Positions 54,626-64,000 of a stretch of 64,000 nucleotides of DNA are shown in pieces; position 1 is the stretch's first letter, and each line of letters begins with the position of its first letter. A model generated the notes under the pieces. That model was not told the DNA's origin. It ran no database searches and worked only from the letters and a program-made list of their open reading frames with translations. The position numbers were made by a program, and so were the translations under genes. The DNA is from Apostichopus japonicus (taxonomy: Eukaryota > Echinodermata > Holothuroidea > Aspidochirotida > Stichopodidae), in assembly GCF_037975245.1 (NCBI RefSeq), contig NC_092571.1, positions 21,377,917 to 21,441,916 of the forward strand, written 5' to 3'.

Positions 54626-54778
54626 GGGGTTCGAACCACGGATGCAAAAGAGAGTCTCGATCATCAGCTCGCACAGTGCGCCAAGCCATCGCGCCACTGT
54701 ATGGACTGAGATGTTAGGTGGATTAACTAATACTTACAGCTCCCCGTGTAGGCACTGCTGTAAAAGACGTCATCACCC
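54626..54778. repeat. 153-bp short monomer with one T deleted (unit 1)
   Basis: The T pair in GGCACTTGCTG is reduced to one. The deletion makes the copy a multiple of three and so opens the 91-codon frame at 54,642-54,917. The same event is copied in unit 2 at 59,454-59,606. Confidence 0.93.
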
Positions 54779-57671
54779 GGGGTTCGAACCACGGATGCAA
54801 AAGAGAGTCTCGATCATCAGCTCGCACAGTGCGCCAAGCCATCGCGCCACTGTATGGACTGAGCTATTAGGTGGATTAACTAATACTTACAGCTCCCCGT
54901 GTAGGCACTTGCTGTAAAAGATCGGCAAAAGACGTCATCACCCGGGGTTCGAACCACGGATACAAAAGAGAGTCTCGATCATCAGCTCGCACAGTGCGCC
55001 AAGCCATCGCGCCACTGTATGGACTGAGATATTAGGTGGATTAACTAATACTTACAGCTCCCCGTGTAGGCACTTGCTGTAAAAGATCGGCAAAAGACGT
55101 CATCACCCGGGGTTCGAACCACGGATGCAAAAGAGAGTCTCGATCATCAGCTCGCACAGTGCGCCAAGCCATCGCGCCACTGTATGGACTGAGATATTAG
55201 GTGGATTAACTAATACTTACAGCTCCCCGTGTAGGCACTTGCTGTAAAAGATCGGCAAAAGACGTCATCACCCGGGGTTCGAACCACGGATGCAAAAGAG
55301 AGTCTCGATCATCAGCTCGCACAGTGCGCCAAGCCATCGCGCCACTGTATGGACTGAGATATTAGGTGGATTAACTAATACTTACAGCTCCCCGTGTAGG
55401 CACTTGCTGTAAAAGATCGGCAAAAGACGTCATCACCCGGGGTTCGAACCACGGATGCAAAAGAGAGTCTCGATCATCAGCTCGCACAGTGCGCCAAGCC
55501 ATCGCGCCACTGTATGGACTGAGATGTTAGGTGGATTAACTAATACTTACAGCTCCCCGTGTAGGCACTTGCTGTAAAAGACGTCATCACCCGGGGTTCG
55601 AACCACGGATGCAAAAGAGAGTCTCGATCATCAGCTCGCACAGTGCGCCAAGCCATCGCGCCACTGTATGGACTGAGATGTTAGGTGGATTAACTAATAC
55701 TTACAGCTCCCCGTGTAGGCACTTGCTGTAAAAGAGGTCATCACCCGGGGTTCGAACCACGGATGCAAAAGAGAGTCTCGATCATCAGCTCGCACAGTGC
55801 GCCAAGCCATCGCGCCACTGTATGGACTGAGATGTTAGGTGGATTAACTAATACTTACAGCTCCCCGTGTAGGCACTTGCTGTAAAAGACGTCATCACCC
55901 GGGGTTCGAACCACGGATGCAAAAGAGAGTCTCGATCATCAGCTCGCACAGTGCGCCAAGCCATCGCGCCACTGTATGGACTGAGATATTAGGTGGATTA
56001 ACTAATACTTACAGCTCCCCGTGTAGGCACTTGCTGTAAAAGATCGGCAAAAGACGTCATCACCCGGGGTTCGAACCACGGATGCAAAAGAGAGTCTCGA
56101 TCATCAGCTCGCACAGTGCGCCAAGCCATCGCGCCACTGTATGGACTGAGATATTAGGTGGATTAACTAATACTTACAGCTCCCCGTGTAGGCACTTGCT
56201 GTAAAAGACGTCATCACCCGGGGTTCGAACCACGGATACAAAAGAGAGTCTCGATCATCAGCTCGCACAGTGCGCTAAGCCATCGCGCCACTGTATGGAC
56301 TGAGATATTAGGTGGATTAACTAATACTTACAGCTCCCCGTGTAGGCACTTGCTGTAAAAGATCGGCAAAAGACGTCATCACCCGGGGTTCGAACCACGG
56401 ATGCAAAAGAGAGTCTCGATCATCAGCTCGCACAGTGCGCCAAGCCATCGCGCCACTGTATGGACTGAGATATTAGGTGGATTAACTAATACTTACAGCT
56501 CCCCGTGTAGGCACTTGCTGTAAAAGATCGGCAAAAGACGTCATCACCCGGGGTTCGAACCACGGATGCAAAAGAGAGTCTCGATCATCAGCTCGCACAG
56601 TGCGCCAAGCCATCGCGCCACTGTATGGACTGAGATGTTAGGTGGATTAACTAATACTTACAGCTCCCCGTGTTGGCACTTGCTGTAAAAGACGTCATCA
56701 CCCGGGGTTCGAACCACGGATGCAAAAGAGAGTCTCGATCATCAGCTCGCACAGTGCGCCAAGCCATCGCGCCACTGTATGGACTGAGATGTTAGGTGGA
56801 TTAACTAATACTTACAGCTCCCCGTGTAGGCACTTGCTGTAAAAGACGTCATCACCCGGGGTTCGAACCACGGATGCAAAAGAGAGTCTCGATCATCAGC
56901 TCGCACAGTGCGCCAAGCCATCGCGCCACTGTATGGACTGAGCTATTAGGTGGATTAACTAATACTTACAGCTCCCCGTGTAGGCACTTGCTGTAAAAGA
57001 TCGGCAAAAGACGTCATCACCCGGGGTTCGAACCACGGATACAAAAGAGAGTCTCGATCATCAGCTCGCACAGTGCGCTAAGCCATCGCGCCACTGTATG
57101 GACTGAGATATTAGGTGGATTAACTAATACTTACAGCTCCCCGTGTAGGCACTTGCTGTAAAAGATCGGCAAAAGACGTCATCACCCGGGGTTCGAACCA
57201 CGGATGCAAAAGAGAGTCTCGATCATCAGCTCGCACAGTGCGCCAAGCCATCGCGCCACTGTATGGACTGAGATATTAGGTGGATTAACTAATACTTACA
57301 GCTCCCCGTGTAGGCACTTGTTGTAAAAGATCGGCAAAAGACGTCATCACCCGGGGTTCGAACCACGGATGCAAAAGAGAGTCTCGATCATCAGCTCGCA
57401 CAGTGCGCCAAGCCATCGCGCCACTGTATGGACTGAGATATTAGGTGGATTAACTAATACTTACAGCTCCCCGTGTAGGCACTTGCTGTAAAAGACGTCA
57501 TCACCCGGGGTTCGAACCACGGATACAAAAGAGAGTCTCGATCATCAGCTCGCACAGTGCGCTAAGCCATCGCGCCACTGTATGGACTGAGATATTAGGT
57601 GGATTAACTAATACTTACAGCTCCCCGTGTAGGCACTTGCTGTAAAAGATCGGCAAAAGACGTCATCACCC

Positions 57672-57836
57672 GGGGTTCGAACCACGGATGCAAAAGAGAG
57701 TCTCGATCATCAGCTCGCACAGTGCGCCAAGCCATCGCGCCACTGTATGGACTGAGATATTAGGTGGATTAACTAATACTTACAGCTCCCCGTGTAGGAG
57801 CTTGCTGTTACAGATCGGCAAAAGACGTCATCACCC
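57672..57836. repeat. Long monomer with four clustered substitutions and no stop codon (unit 1)
   Basis: Relative to a normal A88-L copy, A57799, G57800, T57809 and C57811 change GGCACTTGCTGTAAAAG to GGAGCTTGCTGTTACAG. The third change turns the monomer's TAA into TTA, and since L keeps frame the result is the 95-codon frame 57,688-57,975. The copy in unit 2 is at 62,654-62,818. Confidence 0.9.
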
Positions 57837-59453
57837 GGGGTTCGAACCACGGATGCAAAAGAGAGTCTCGATCATCAGCTCGCACAGTGCGCCAAGCCAT
57901 CGCGCCACTGTATGGACTGAGATGTTAGGTGGATTAACTAATACTTACAGCTCCCCGTGTAGGCACTTGCTGTAAAAGACGTCATCACCCGGGGTTCGAA
58001 CCACGGATGCAAAAGAGAGTCTCGATCATCAGCTCGCACAGTGCGCCAAGCCATCGCGCCACTGTATGGACTGAGATGTTAGGTGGATTAACTAATACTT
58101 ACAGCTCCCCGTGTAGGCACTTGCTGTAAAAGATCGGCAAAAGACGTCATCACCCGGGGTTCGAACCACGGATGCAAAAGAGAGTCTCGATCATCAGCTC
58201 GCACAGTGCGCCAAGCCATCGCGCCACTGTATGGACTGAGCTATTAGGTGGATTAACTAATACTTACAGCTCCCCGTGTAGGCACTTGCTGTAAAAGATC
58301 GGCAAAAGACGTCATCACCCGGGGTTCGAACCACGGATACAAAAGAGAGTCTCGATCATCAGCTCGCACAGTGCGCCAAGCCATCGCGCCACTGTATGGA
58401 CTGAGGTATTAGGTGGATTAACTAATACTTACAGCTCCCCGTGTAGGCACTTGCTGTAAAAGATCGGCAAAAGACGTCATCACCCGGGGTTCGAACCACG
58501 GATGCAAAAGAGAGTCTCGATCATCAGCTCGCACAGTGCGCCAAGCCATCGCGCCACTGTATGGACTGAGATATTAGGTGGATTAACTAATACTTACAGC
58601 TCCCCGTGTAGGCACTTGTTGTAAAAGATCGGCAAAAGACGTCATCACCCGGGGTTCGAACCACGGATGCAAAAGAGAGTCTCGATCATCAGCTCGCACA
58701 GTGCGCCAAGCCATCGCGCCACTGTATGGACTGAGATATTAGGTGGATTAACTAATACTTACAGCTCCCCGTGTAGGCACTTGCTGTAAAAGACGTCATC
58801 ACCCGGGGTTCGAACCACGGATACAAAAGAGAGTCTCGATCATCAGCTCGCACAGTGCGCTAAGCCATCGCGCCACTGTATGGACTGAGATATTAGGTGG
58901 ATTAACTAATACTTACAGCTCCCCGTGTAGGCACTTGCTGTAAAAGATCGGCAAAAGACGTCATCACCCGGGGTTCGAACCACGGATGCAAAAGAGAGTC
59001 TCGATCATCAGCTCGCACAGTGCGCCAAGCCATCGCGCCACTGTATGGACTGAGATATTAGGTGGATTAACTAATACTTACAGCTCCCCGTGTAGGCACT
59101 TGCTGTAAAAGATCGGCAAAAGACGTCATCACCCGGGGTTCGAACCACGGATGCAAAAGAGAGTCTCGATCATCAGCTCGCACAGTGCGCCAAGCCATCG
59201 CGCCACTGTATGGACTGAGATATTAGGTGGATTAACTAATACTTACAGCTCCCCGTGTAGGCACTTGCTGTAAAAGATCGGCAAAAGACGTCATCACCCG
59301 GGGTTCGAACCACGGATGCAAAAGAGAGTCTCGATCATCAGCTCGCACAGTGCGCCAAGCCATCGCGCCACTGTATGGACTGAGATGTTAGGTGGATTAA
59401 CTAATACTTACAGCTCCCCGTGTAGGCACTTGCTGTAAAAGACGTCATCACCC

Positions 59454-59606
59454 GGGGTTCGAACCACGGATGCAAAAGAGAGTCTCGATCATCAGCTCGC
59501 ACAGTGCGCCAAGCCATCGCGCCACTGTATGGACTGAGATGTTAGGTGGATTAACTAATACTTACAGCTCCCCGTGTAGGCACTGCTGTAAAAGACGTCA
59601 TCACCC
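59454..59606. repeat. 153-bp short monomer with one T deleted (unit 2)
   Basis: An exact counterpart of 54,626-54,778. It gives the 91-codon open frame 59,470-59,745. Confidence 0.93.
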
Positions 59607-60728
59607 GGGGTTCGAACCACGGATGCAAAAGAGAGTCTCGATCATCAGCTCGCACAGTGCGCCAAGCCATCGCGCCACTGTATGGACTGAGCTATTAGGT
59701 GGATTAACTAATACTTACAGCTCCCCGTGTAGGCACTTGCTGTAAAAGATCGGCAAAAGACGTCATCACCCGGGGTTCGAACCACGGATACAAAAGAGAG
59801 TCTCGATCATCAGCTCGCACAGTGCGCCAAGCCATCGCGCCACTGTATGGACTGAGATATTAGGTGGATTAACTAATACTTACAGCTCCCCGTGTAGGCA
59901 CTTGCTGTAAAAGATCGGCAAAAGACGTCATCACCCGGGGTTCGAACCACGGATGCAAAAGAGAGTCTCGATCATCAGCTCGCACAGTGCGCCAAGCCAT
60001 CGCGCCACTGTATGGACTGAGATATTAGGTGGATTAACTAATACTTACAGCTCCCCGTGTAGGCACTTGCTGTAAAAGATCGGCAAAAGACGTCATCACC
60101 CGGGGTTCGAACCACGGATGCAAAAGAGAGTCTCGATCATCAGCTCGCACAGTGCGCCAAGCCATCGCGCCACTGTATGGACTGAGATATTAGGTGGATT
60201 AACTAATACTTACAGCTCCCCGTGTAGGCACTTGCTGTAAAAGATCGGCAAAAGACGTCATCACCCGGGGTTCGAACCACGGATGCAAAAGAGAGTCTCG
60301 ATCATCAGCTCGCACAGTGCGCCAAGCCATCGCGCCACTGTATGGACTGAGATGTTAGGTGGATTAACTAATACTTACAGCTCCCCGTGTAGGCACTTGC
60401 TGTAAAAGACGTCATCACCCGGGGTTCGAACCACGGATGCAAAAGAGAGTCTCGATCATCAGCTCGCACAGTGCGCCAAGCCATCGCGCCACTGTATGGA
60501 CTGAGATGTTAGGTGGATTAACTAATACTTACAGCTCCCCGTGTAGGCACTTGCTGTAAAAGAGGTCATCACCCGGGGTTCGAACCACGGATGCAAAAGA
60601 GAGTCTCGATCATCAGCTCGCACAGTGCGCCAAGCCATCGCGCCACTGTATGGACTGAGATGTTAGGTGGATTAACTAATACTTACAGCTCCCCGTGTAG
60701 GCACTTGCTGTAAAAGACGTCATCACCC

Positions 60729-60882
60729 GGGGTTCGAACCACGGATGCAAAAGAGAGTCTCGATCATCAGCTCGCACAGTGCGCCAAGCCATCGCGCCAC
60801 TGTATGGACTGAGATGTTAGGTGGATTAACTAATACTTACAGCTCCCCGTGTAGGCACTTGCTGTAAAAGACGTCATCACCC
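60729..60882. repeat. Extra short monomer that makes unit 2 a 31-mer
   Basis: Unit 1 has one plain G88 S copy (55,747-55,900) between the AGAGGTC-marked copy and the next A-L; unit 2 has two (60,575-60,728 and 60,729-60,882). They look identical, so which is the added one cannot be said. Either one monomer was gained in unit 2 or lost from unit 1. Confidence 0.88.
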
Positions 60883-62653
60883 GGGGTTCGAACCACGGAT
60901 GCAAAAGAGAGTCTCGATCATCAGCTCGCACAGTGCGCCAAGCCATCGCGCCACTGTATGGACTGAGATATTAGGTGGATTAACTAATACTTACAGCTCC
61001 CCGTGTAGGCACTTGCTGTAAAAGATCGGCAAAAGACGTCATCACCCGGGGTTCGAACCACGGATGCAAAAGAGAGTCTCGATCATCAGCTCGCACAGTG
61101 CGCCAAGCCATCGCGCCACTGTATGGACTGAGATATTAGGTGGATTAACTAATACTTACAGCTCCCCGTGTAGGCACTTGCTGTAAAAGACGTCATCACC
61201 CGGGGTTCGAACCACGGATACAAAAGAGAGTCTCGATCATCAGCTCGCACAGTGCGCTAAGCCATCGCGCCACTGTATGGACTGAGATATTAGGTGGATT
61301 AACTAATACTTACAGCTCCCCGTGTAGGCACTTGCTGTAAAAGATCGGCAAAAGACGTCATCACCCGGGGTTCGAACCACGGATGCAAAAGAGAGTCTCG
61401 ATCATCAGCTCGCACAGTGCGCCAAGCCATCGCGCCACTGTATGGACTGAGATATTAGGTGGATTAACTAATACTTACAGCTCCCCGTGTAGGCACTTGC
61501 TGTAAAAGATCGGCAAAAGACGTCATCACCCGGGGTTCGAACCACGGATGCAAAAGAGAGTCTCGATCATCAGCTCGCACAGTGCGCCAAGCCATCGCGC
61601 CACTGTATGGACTGAGATGTTAGGTGGATTAACTAATACTTACAGCTCCCCGTGTTGGCACTTGCTGTAAAAGACGTCATCACCCGGGGTTCGAACCACG
61701 GATGCAAAAGAGAGTCTCGATCATCAGCTCGCACAGTGCGCCAAGCCATCGCGCCACTGTATGGACTGAGATGTTAGGTGGATTAACTAATACTTACAGC
61801 TCCCCGTGTAGGCACTTGCTGTAAAAGACGTCATCACCCGGGGTTCGAACCACGGATGCAAAAGAGAGTCTCGATCATCAGCTCGCACAGTGCGCCAAGC
61901 CATCGCGCCACTGTATGGACTGAGCTATTAGGTGGATTAACTAATACTTACAGCTCCCCGTGTAGGCACTTGCTGTAAAAGATCGGCAAAAGACGTCATC
62001 ACCCGGGGTTCGAACCACGGATACAAAAGAGAGTCTCGATCATCAGCTCGCACAGTGCGCTAAGCCATCGCGCCACTGTATGGACTGAGATATTAGGTGG
62101 ATTAACTAATACTTACAGCTCCCCGTGTAGGCACTTGCTGTAAAAGATCGGCAAAAGACGTCATCACCCGGGGTTCGAACCACGGATGCAAAAGAGAGTC
62201 TCGATCATCAGCTCGCACAGTGCGCCAAGCCATCGCGCCACTGTATGGACTGAGATATTAGGTGGATTAACTAATACTTACAGCTCCCCGTGTAGGCACT
62301 TGTTGTAAAAGATCGGCAAAAGACGTCATCACCCGGGGTTCGAACCACGGATGCAAAAGAGAGTCTCGATCATCAGCTCGCACAGTGCGCCAAGCCATCG
62401 CGCCACTGTATGGACTGAGATATTAGGTGGATTAACTAATACTTACAGCTCCCCGTGTAGGCACTTGCTGTAAAAGACGTCATCACCCGGGGTTCGAACC
62501 ACGGATACAAAAGAGAGTCTCGATCATCAGCTCGCACAGTGCGCTAAGCCATCGCGCCACTGTATGGACTGAGATATTAGGTGGATTAACTAATACTTAC
62601 AGCTCCCCGTGTAGGCACTTGCTGTAAAAGATCGGCAAAAGACGTCATCACCC

Positions 62654-62818
62654 GGGGTTCGAACCACGGATGCAAAAGAGAGTCTCGATCATCAGCTCGC
62701 ACAGTGCGCCAAGCCATCGCGCCACTGTATGGACTGAGATATTAGGTGGATTAACTAATACTTACAGCTCCCCGTGTAGGAGCTTGCTGTTACAGATCGG
62801 CAAAAGACGTCATCACCC
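62654..62818. repeat. Long monomer with four clustered substitutions and no stop codon (unit 2)
   Basis: It carries the same GGAGCTTGCTGTTACAG version as 57,672-57,836 and yields the 95-codon frame 62,670-62,957. Confidence 0.9.
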
Positions 62819-63786
62819 GGGGTTCGAACCACGGATGCAAAAGAGAGTCTCGATCATCAGCTCGCACAGTGCGCCAAGCCATCGCGCCACTGTATGGACT
62901 GAGATGTTAGGTGGATTAACTAATACTTACAGCTCCCCGTGTAGGCACTTGCTGTAAAAGACGTCATCACCCGGGGTTCGAACCACGGATGCAAAAGAGA
63001 GTCTCGATCATCAGCTCGCACAGTGCGCCAAGCCATCGCGCCACTGTATGGACTGAGATGTTAGGTGGATTAACTAATACTTACAGCTCCCCGTGTAGGC
63101 ACTTGCTGTAAAAGATCGGCAAAAGACGTCATCACCCGGGGTTCGAACCACGGATGCAAAAGAGAGTCTCGATCATCAGCTCGCACAGTGCGCCAAGCCA
63201 TCGCGCCACTGTATGGACTGAGCTATTAGGTGGATTAACTAATACTTACAGCTCCCCGTGTAGGCACTTGCTGTAAAAGATCGGCAAAAGACGTCATCAC
63301 CCGGGGTTCGAACCACGGATACAAAAGAGAGTCTCGATCATCAGCTCGCACAGTGCGCCAAGCCATCGCGCCACTGTATGGACTGAGGTATTAGGTGGAT
63401 TAACTAATACTTACAGCTCCCCGTGTAGGTACTTGCTGTAAAAGATCGGCAAAAGACGTCATCACCCGGGGTTCGAACCACGGATGCAAAAGAGAGTCTC
63501 GATCATCAGCTCGCACAGTGCGCCAAGCCATCGCGCCACTGTATGGACTGAGATATTAGGTGGATTAACTAATACTTACAGCTCCCCGTGTAGGCACTTG
63601 TTGTAAAAGATCGGCAAAAGACGTCATCACCCGGGGTTCGAACCACGGATGCAAAAGAGAGTCTCGATCATCAGCTCGCACAGTGCGCCAAGCCATCGCG
63701 CCACTGTATGGACTGAGATATTAGGTGGATTAACTAATACTTACAGCTCCCCGTGTAGGCACTTGCTGTAAAAGACGTCATCACCC

Positions 63787-64000
63787 GGGGTTCGAACCAC
63801 GGATACAAAAGAGAGTCTCGATCATCAGCTCGCACAGTGCGCTAAGCCATCGCGCCACTGTATGGACTGAGATATTAGGTGGATTAACTAATACTTACAG
63901 CTCCCCGTGTAGGCACTTGCTGTAAAAGATCGGCAAAAGACGTCATCACCCGGGGTTAGAACCACGGATGCAAAAGAGAGTCTCGATCATCAGCTCGCAC
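63787..64000. repeat. Start of a third higher-order unit, cut by the window edge
   Basis: A complete A19/T57 long copy (63,787-63,951) is followed by the first 49 bases of the next copy, as at the start of units 1 and 2. In that partial copy TTCGAA is changed to TTAGAA (A at 63,958), which breaks the palindromic B-box core. I saw no other copy with this change. Confidence 0.88.

Larger units (their letters stand above)
53977..58804. repeat. 30-monomer higher-order repeat unit, 4828 bp (unit 1)
   Basis: It contains 19 long and 11 short copies, one of the latter 153 bp. A19 copies stand at unit positions 1, 7, 15, 20, 23 and 28; most also carry T57, but those at positions 7 and 28 do not. C86 copies stand at positions 6, 19 and 27, three of the four directly useful anchors for the A19 copies that follow them. 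Other landmarks are a missing T in GGCACTGCTG (monomer 54,626-54,778), AGAGGTC at 55,736, GTGTTGGC at 56,674, TTGTTG near 57,320 and 58,618, a cluster of four substitutions at 57,799-57,811, and GAGGTATT near 58,406. All recur in the next unit. Confidence 0.94.
58805..63786. repeat. 31-monomer higher-order repeat unit, 4982 bp (unit 2)
   Basis: It repeats unit 1 landmark by landmark: the 153-bp copy at 59,454, AGAGGTC at 60,564, GTGTTGGC at 61,656, TTGTTG near 62,302 and 63,600, the four-substitution cluster near 62,781-62,793, and GAGGTATT near 63,388. The offset is 4828 bp before about 60.6 kb and 4982 bp after about 60.9 kb, a difference of exactly one S monomer. The only other difference I see is T for C at 63,430 (GTAGGTACTTG). 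Confidence 0.94.
1..64000. repeat. Tandem satellite DNA array, 154/165-bp monomers, fills the window
   Basis: Every base belongs to a head-to-tail repeat in one orientation, with no inversion, spacer or inserted element. Complete monomers number 404 (246 short, 158 long), followed by a 49-bp partial copy. The count closes arithmetically: 246 x 154 + 158 x 165 minus three single-base deletions = 63,951, the last base before the partial copy. Most copies differ from the consensus by none or one base beyond the few recurrent variants, so the array is young or strongly homogenised. Monomer length is close to a nucleosome repeat, as in many centromeric and pericentromeric satellites. Each consensus monomer holds one AatII (GACGTC), one SmaI/XmaI (CCCGGG, across the junction) and one BstBI (TTCGAA) site, so a digest should give a 154/165-bp ladder. 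Position and role on the chromosome cannot be read from the sequence. Confidence 0.99.

Noticed and set aside
54642-54917. 91-codon open frame
   Set aside because: It is caused only by the missing T in monomer 54,626-54,778. It is satellite DNA, not a gene.
57688-57975. 95-codon open frame
   Set aside because: It is caused by TAA changing to TTA in one long monomer. There is no sign of protein-level constraint.
59470-59745. 91-codon open frame
   Set aside because: An exact duplicate of the frame at 54,642, carried by the second higher-order unit.
62670-62957. 95-codon open frame
   Set aside because: An exact duplicate of the frame at 57,688, carried by the second higher-order unit.
1-64000. 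CRISPR array
   Set aside because: The repeats are contiguous 154/165-bp units with no variable spacers, and the whole unit is conserved.
1-64000. 5S rRNA, other rRNA or spliced-leader RNA gene cluster
   Set aside because: The monomer size is suggestive, but I find no 5S internal control region or rRNA core sequence, and no Sm-binding site (A-T run-G) downstream of the GTAAGT-like motif.
1-64000. Inserted transposon, integrase, phage or defence island
   Set aside because: No sequence other than satellite monomers is present, and the monomer count accounts for every base.

Overview
The whole 64 kb window is one uninterrupted head-to-tail satellite DNA array. No unique sequence, protein-coding gene, rRNA, functional tRNA or intact mobile element lies inside it, and the array runs off both edges. 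A homogeneous 154-165 bp satellite of this length points to a eukaryotic chromosome, such as a pericentromeric, centromeric, sex-chromosome or B-chromosome block. The sequence does not name the species. GC is about 52% per monomer, and CpG is present at roughly the level expected from composition.

Taking the first base of GGGGTTCGAACC as monomer position 1, I count 404 complete monomers plus a 49-bp partial one at the right edge. There are 246 short copies (S, 154 bp; three have lost one base and are 153 bp) and 158 long copies (L, 165 bp). L has 11 extra bases (TCGGCAAAAGA) at monomer positions 144-154, and S is what remains when one of two AAAAGA direct repeats and the bases between them are lost. 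The count is by eye, but it closes exactly against the window length. The main diagnostic sites, in monomer coordinates, are 88 (G or A), 120 (C or T), 19 (G or A), 57 (C or T) and 86 (A or C). A88 is nearly always on L copies in the left part.

Layout: 1-42.4 kb is highly uniform. Copies differ mainly by S/L, G88/A88 and a sporadic T120, and the region is built from overlapping local duplications of 330, 638, 1122, 1397, 1419, 2046, 2860 and 3124 bp spacing. 42.4-50.0 kb is a transitional zone with no T120 and several private point mutations. 50.0-64.0 kb is richer in L copies and carries A19, T57 and C86. Its units grow from left to right: two 4-mers (627 bp each), an 8-mer (1276 bp), a 9-mer (1441 bp), a 30-mer (4828 bp), a 31-mer (4982 bp), and the start of a further unit at 63,787. 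The 30-mer and 31-mer differ, as far as I can see, by one extra S monomer and one base.

The minus strand of each monomer looks like the degenerate 5' part of a tRNA or tRNA-derived SINE: an A-box-like TGGCTTGGCG, then 51 nt further on a perfect B-box-type GGTTCGAACC, with TTTT runs nearby. This suggests, but does not prove, that the satellite arose from a tRNA-like retroposon. The only reading frames of notable length are accidents, where a 1-bp deletion or loss of the single stop codon joins the frames of two neighbouring monomers.
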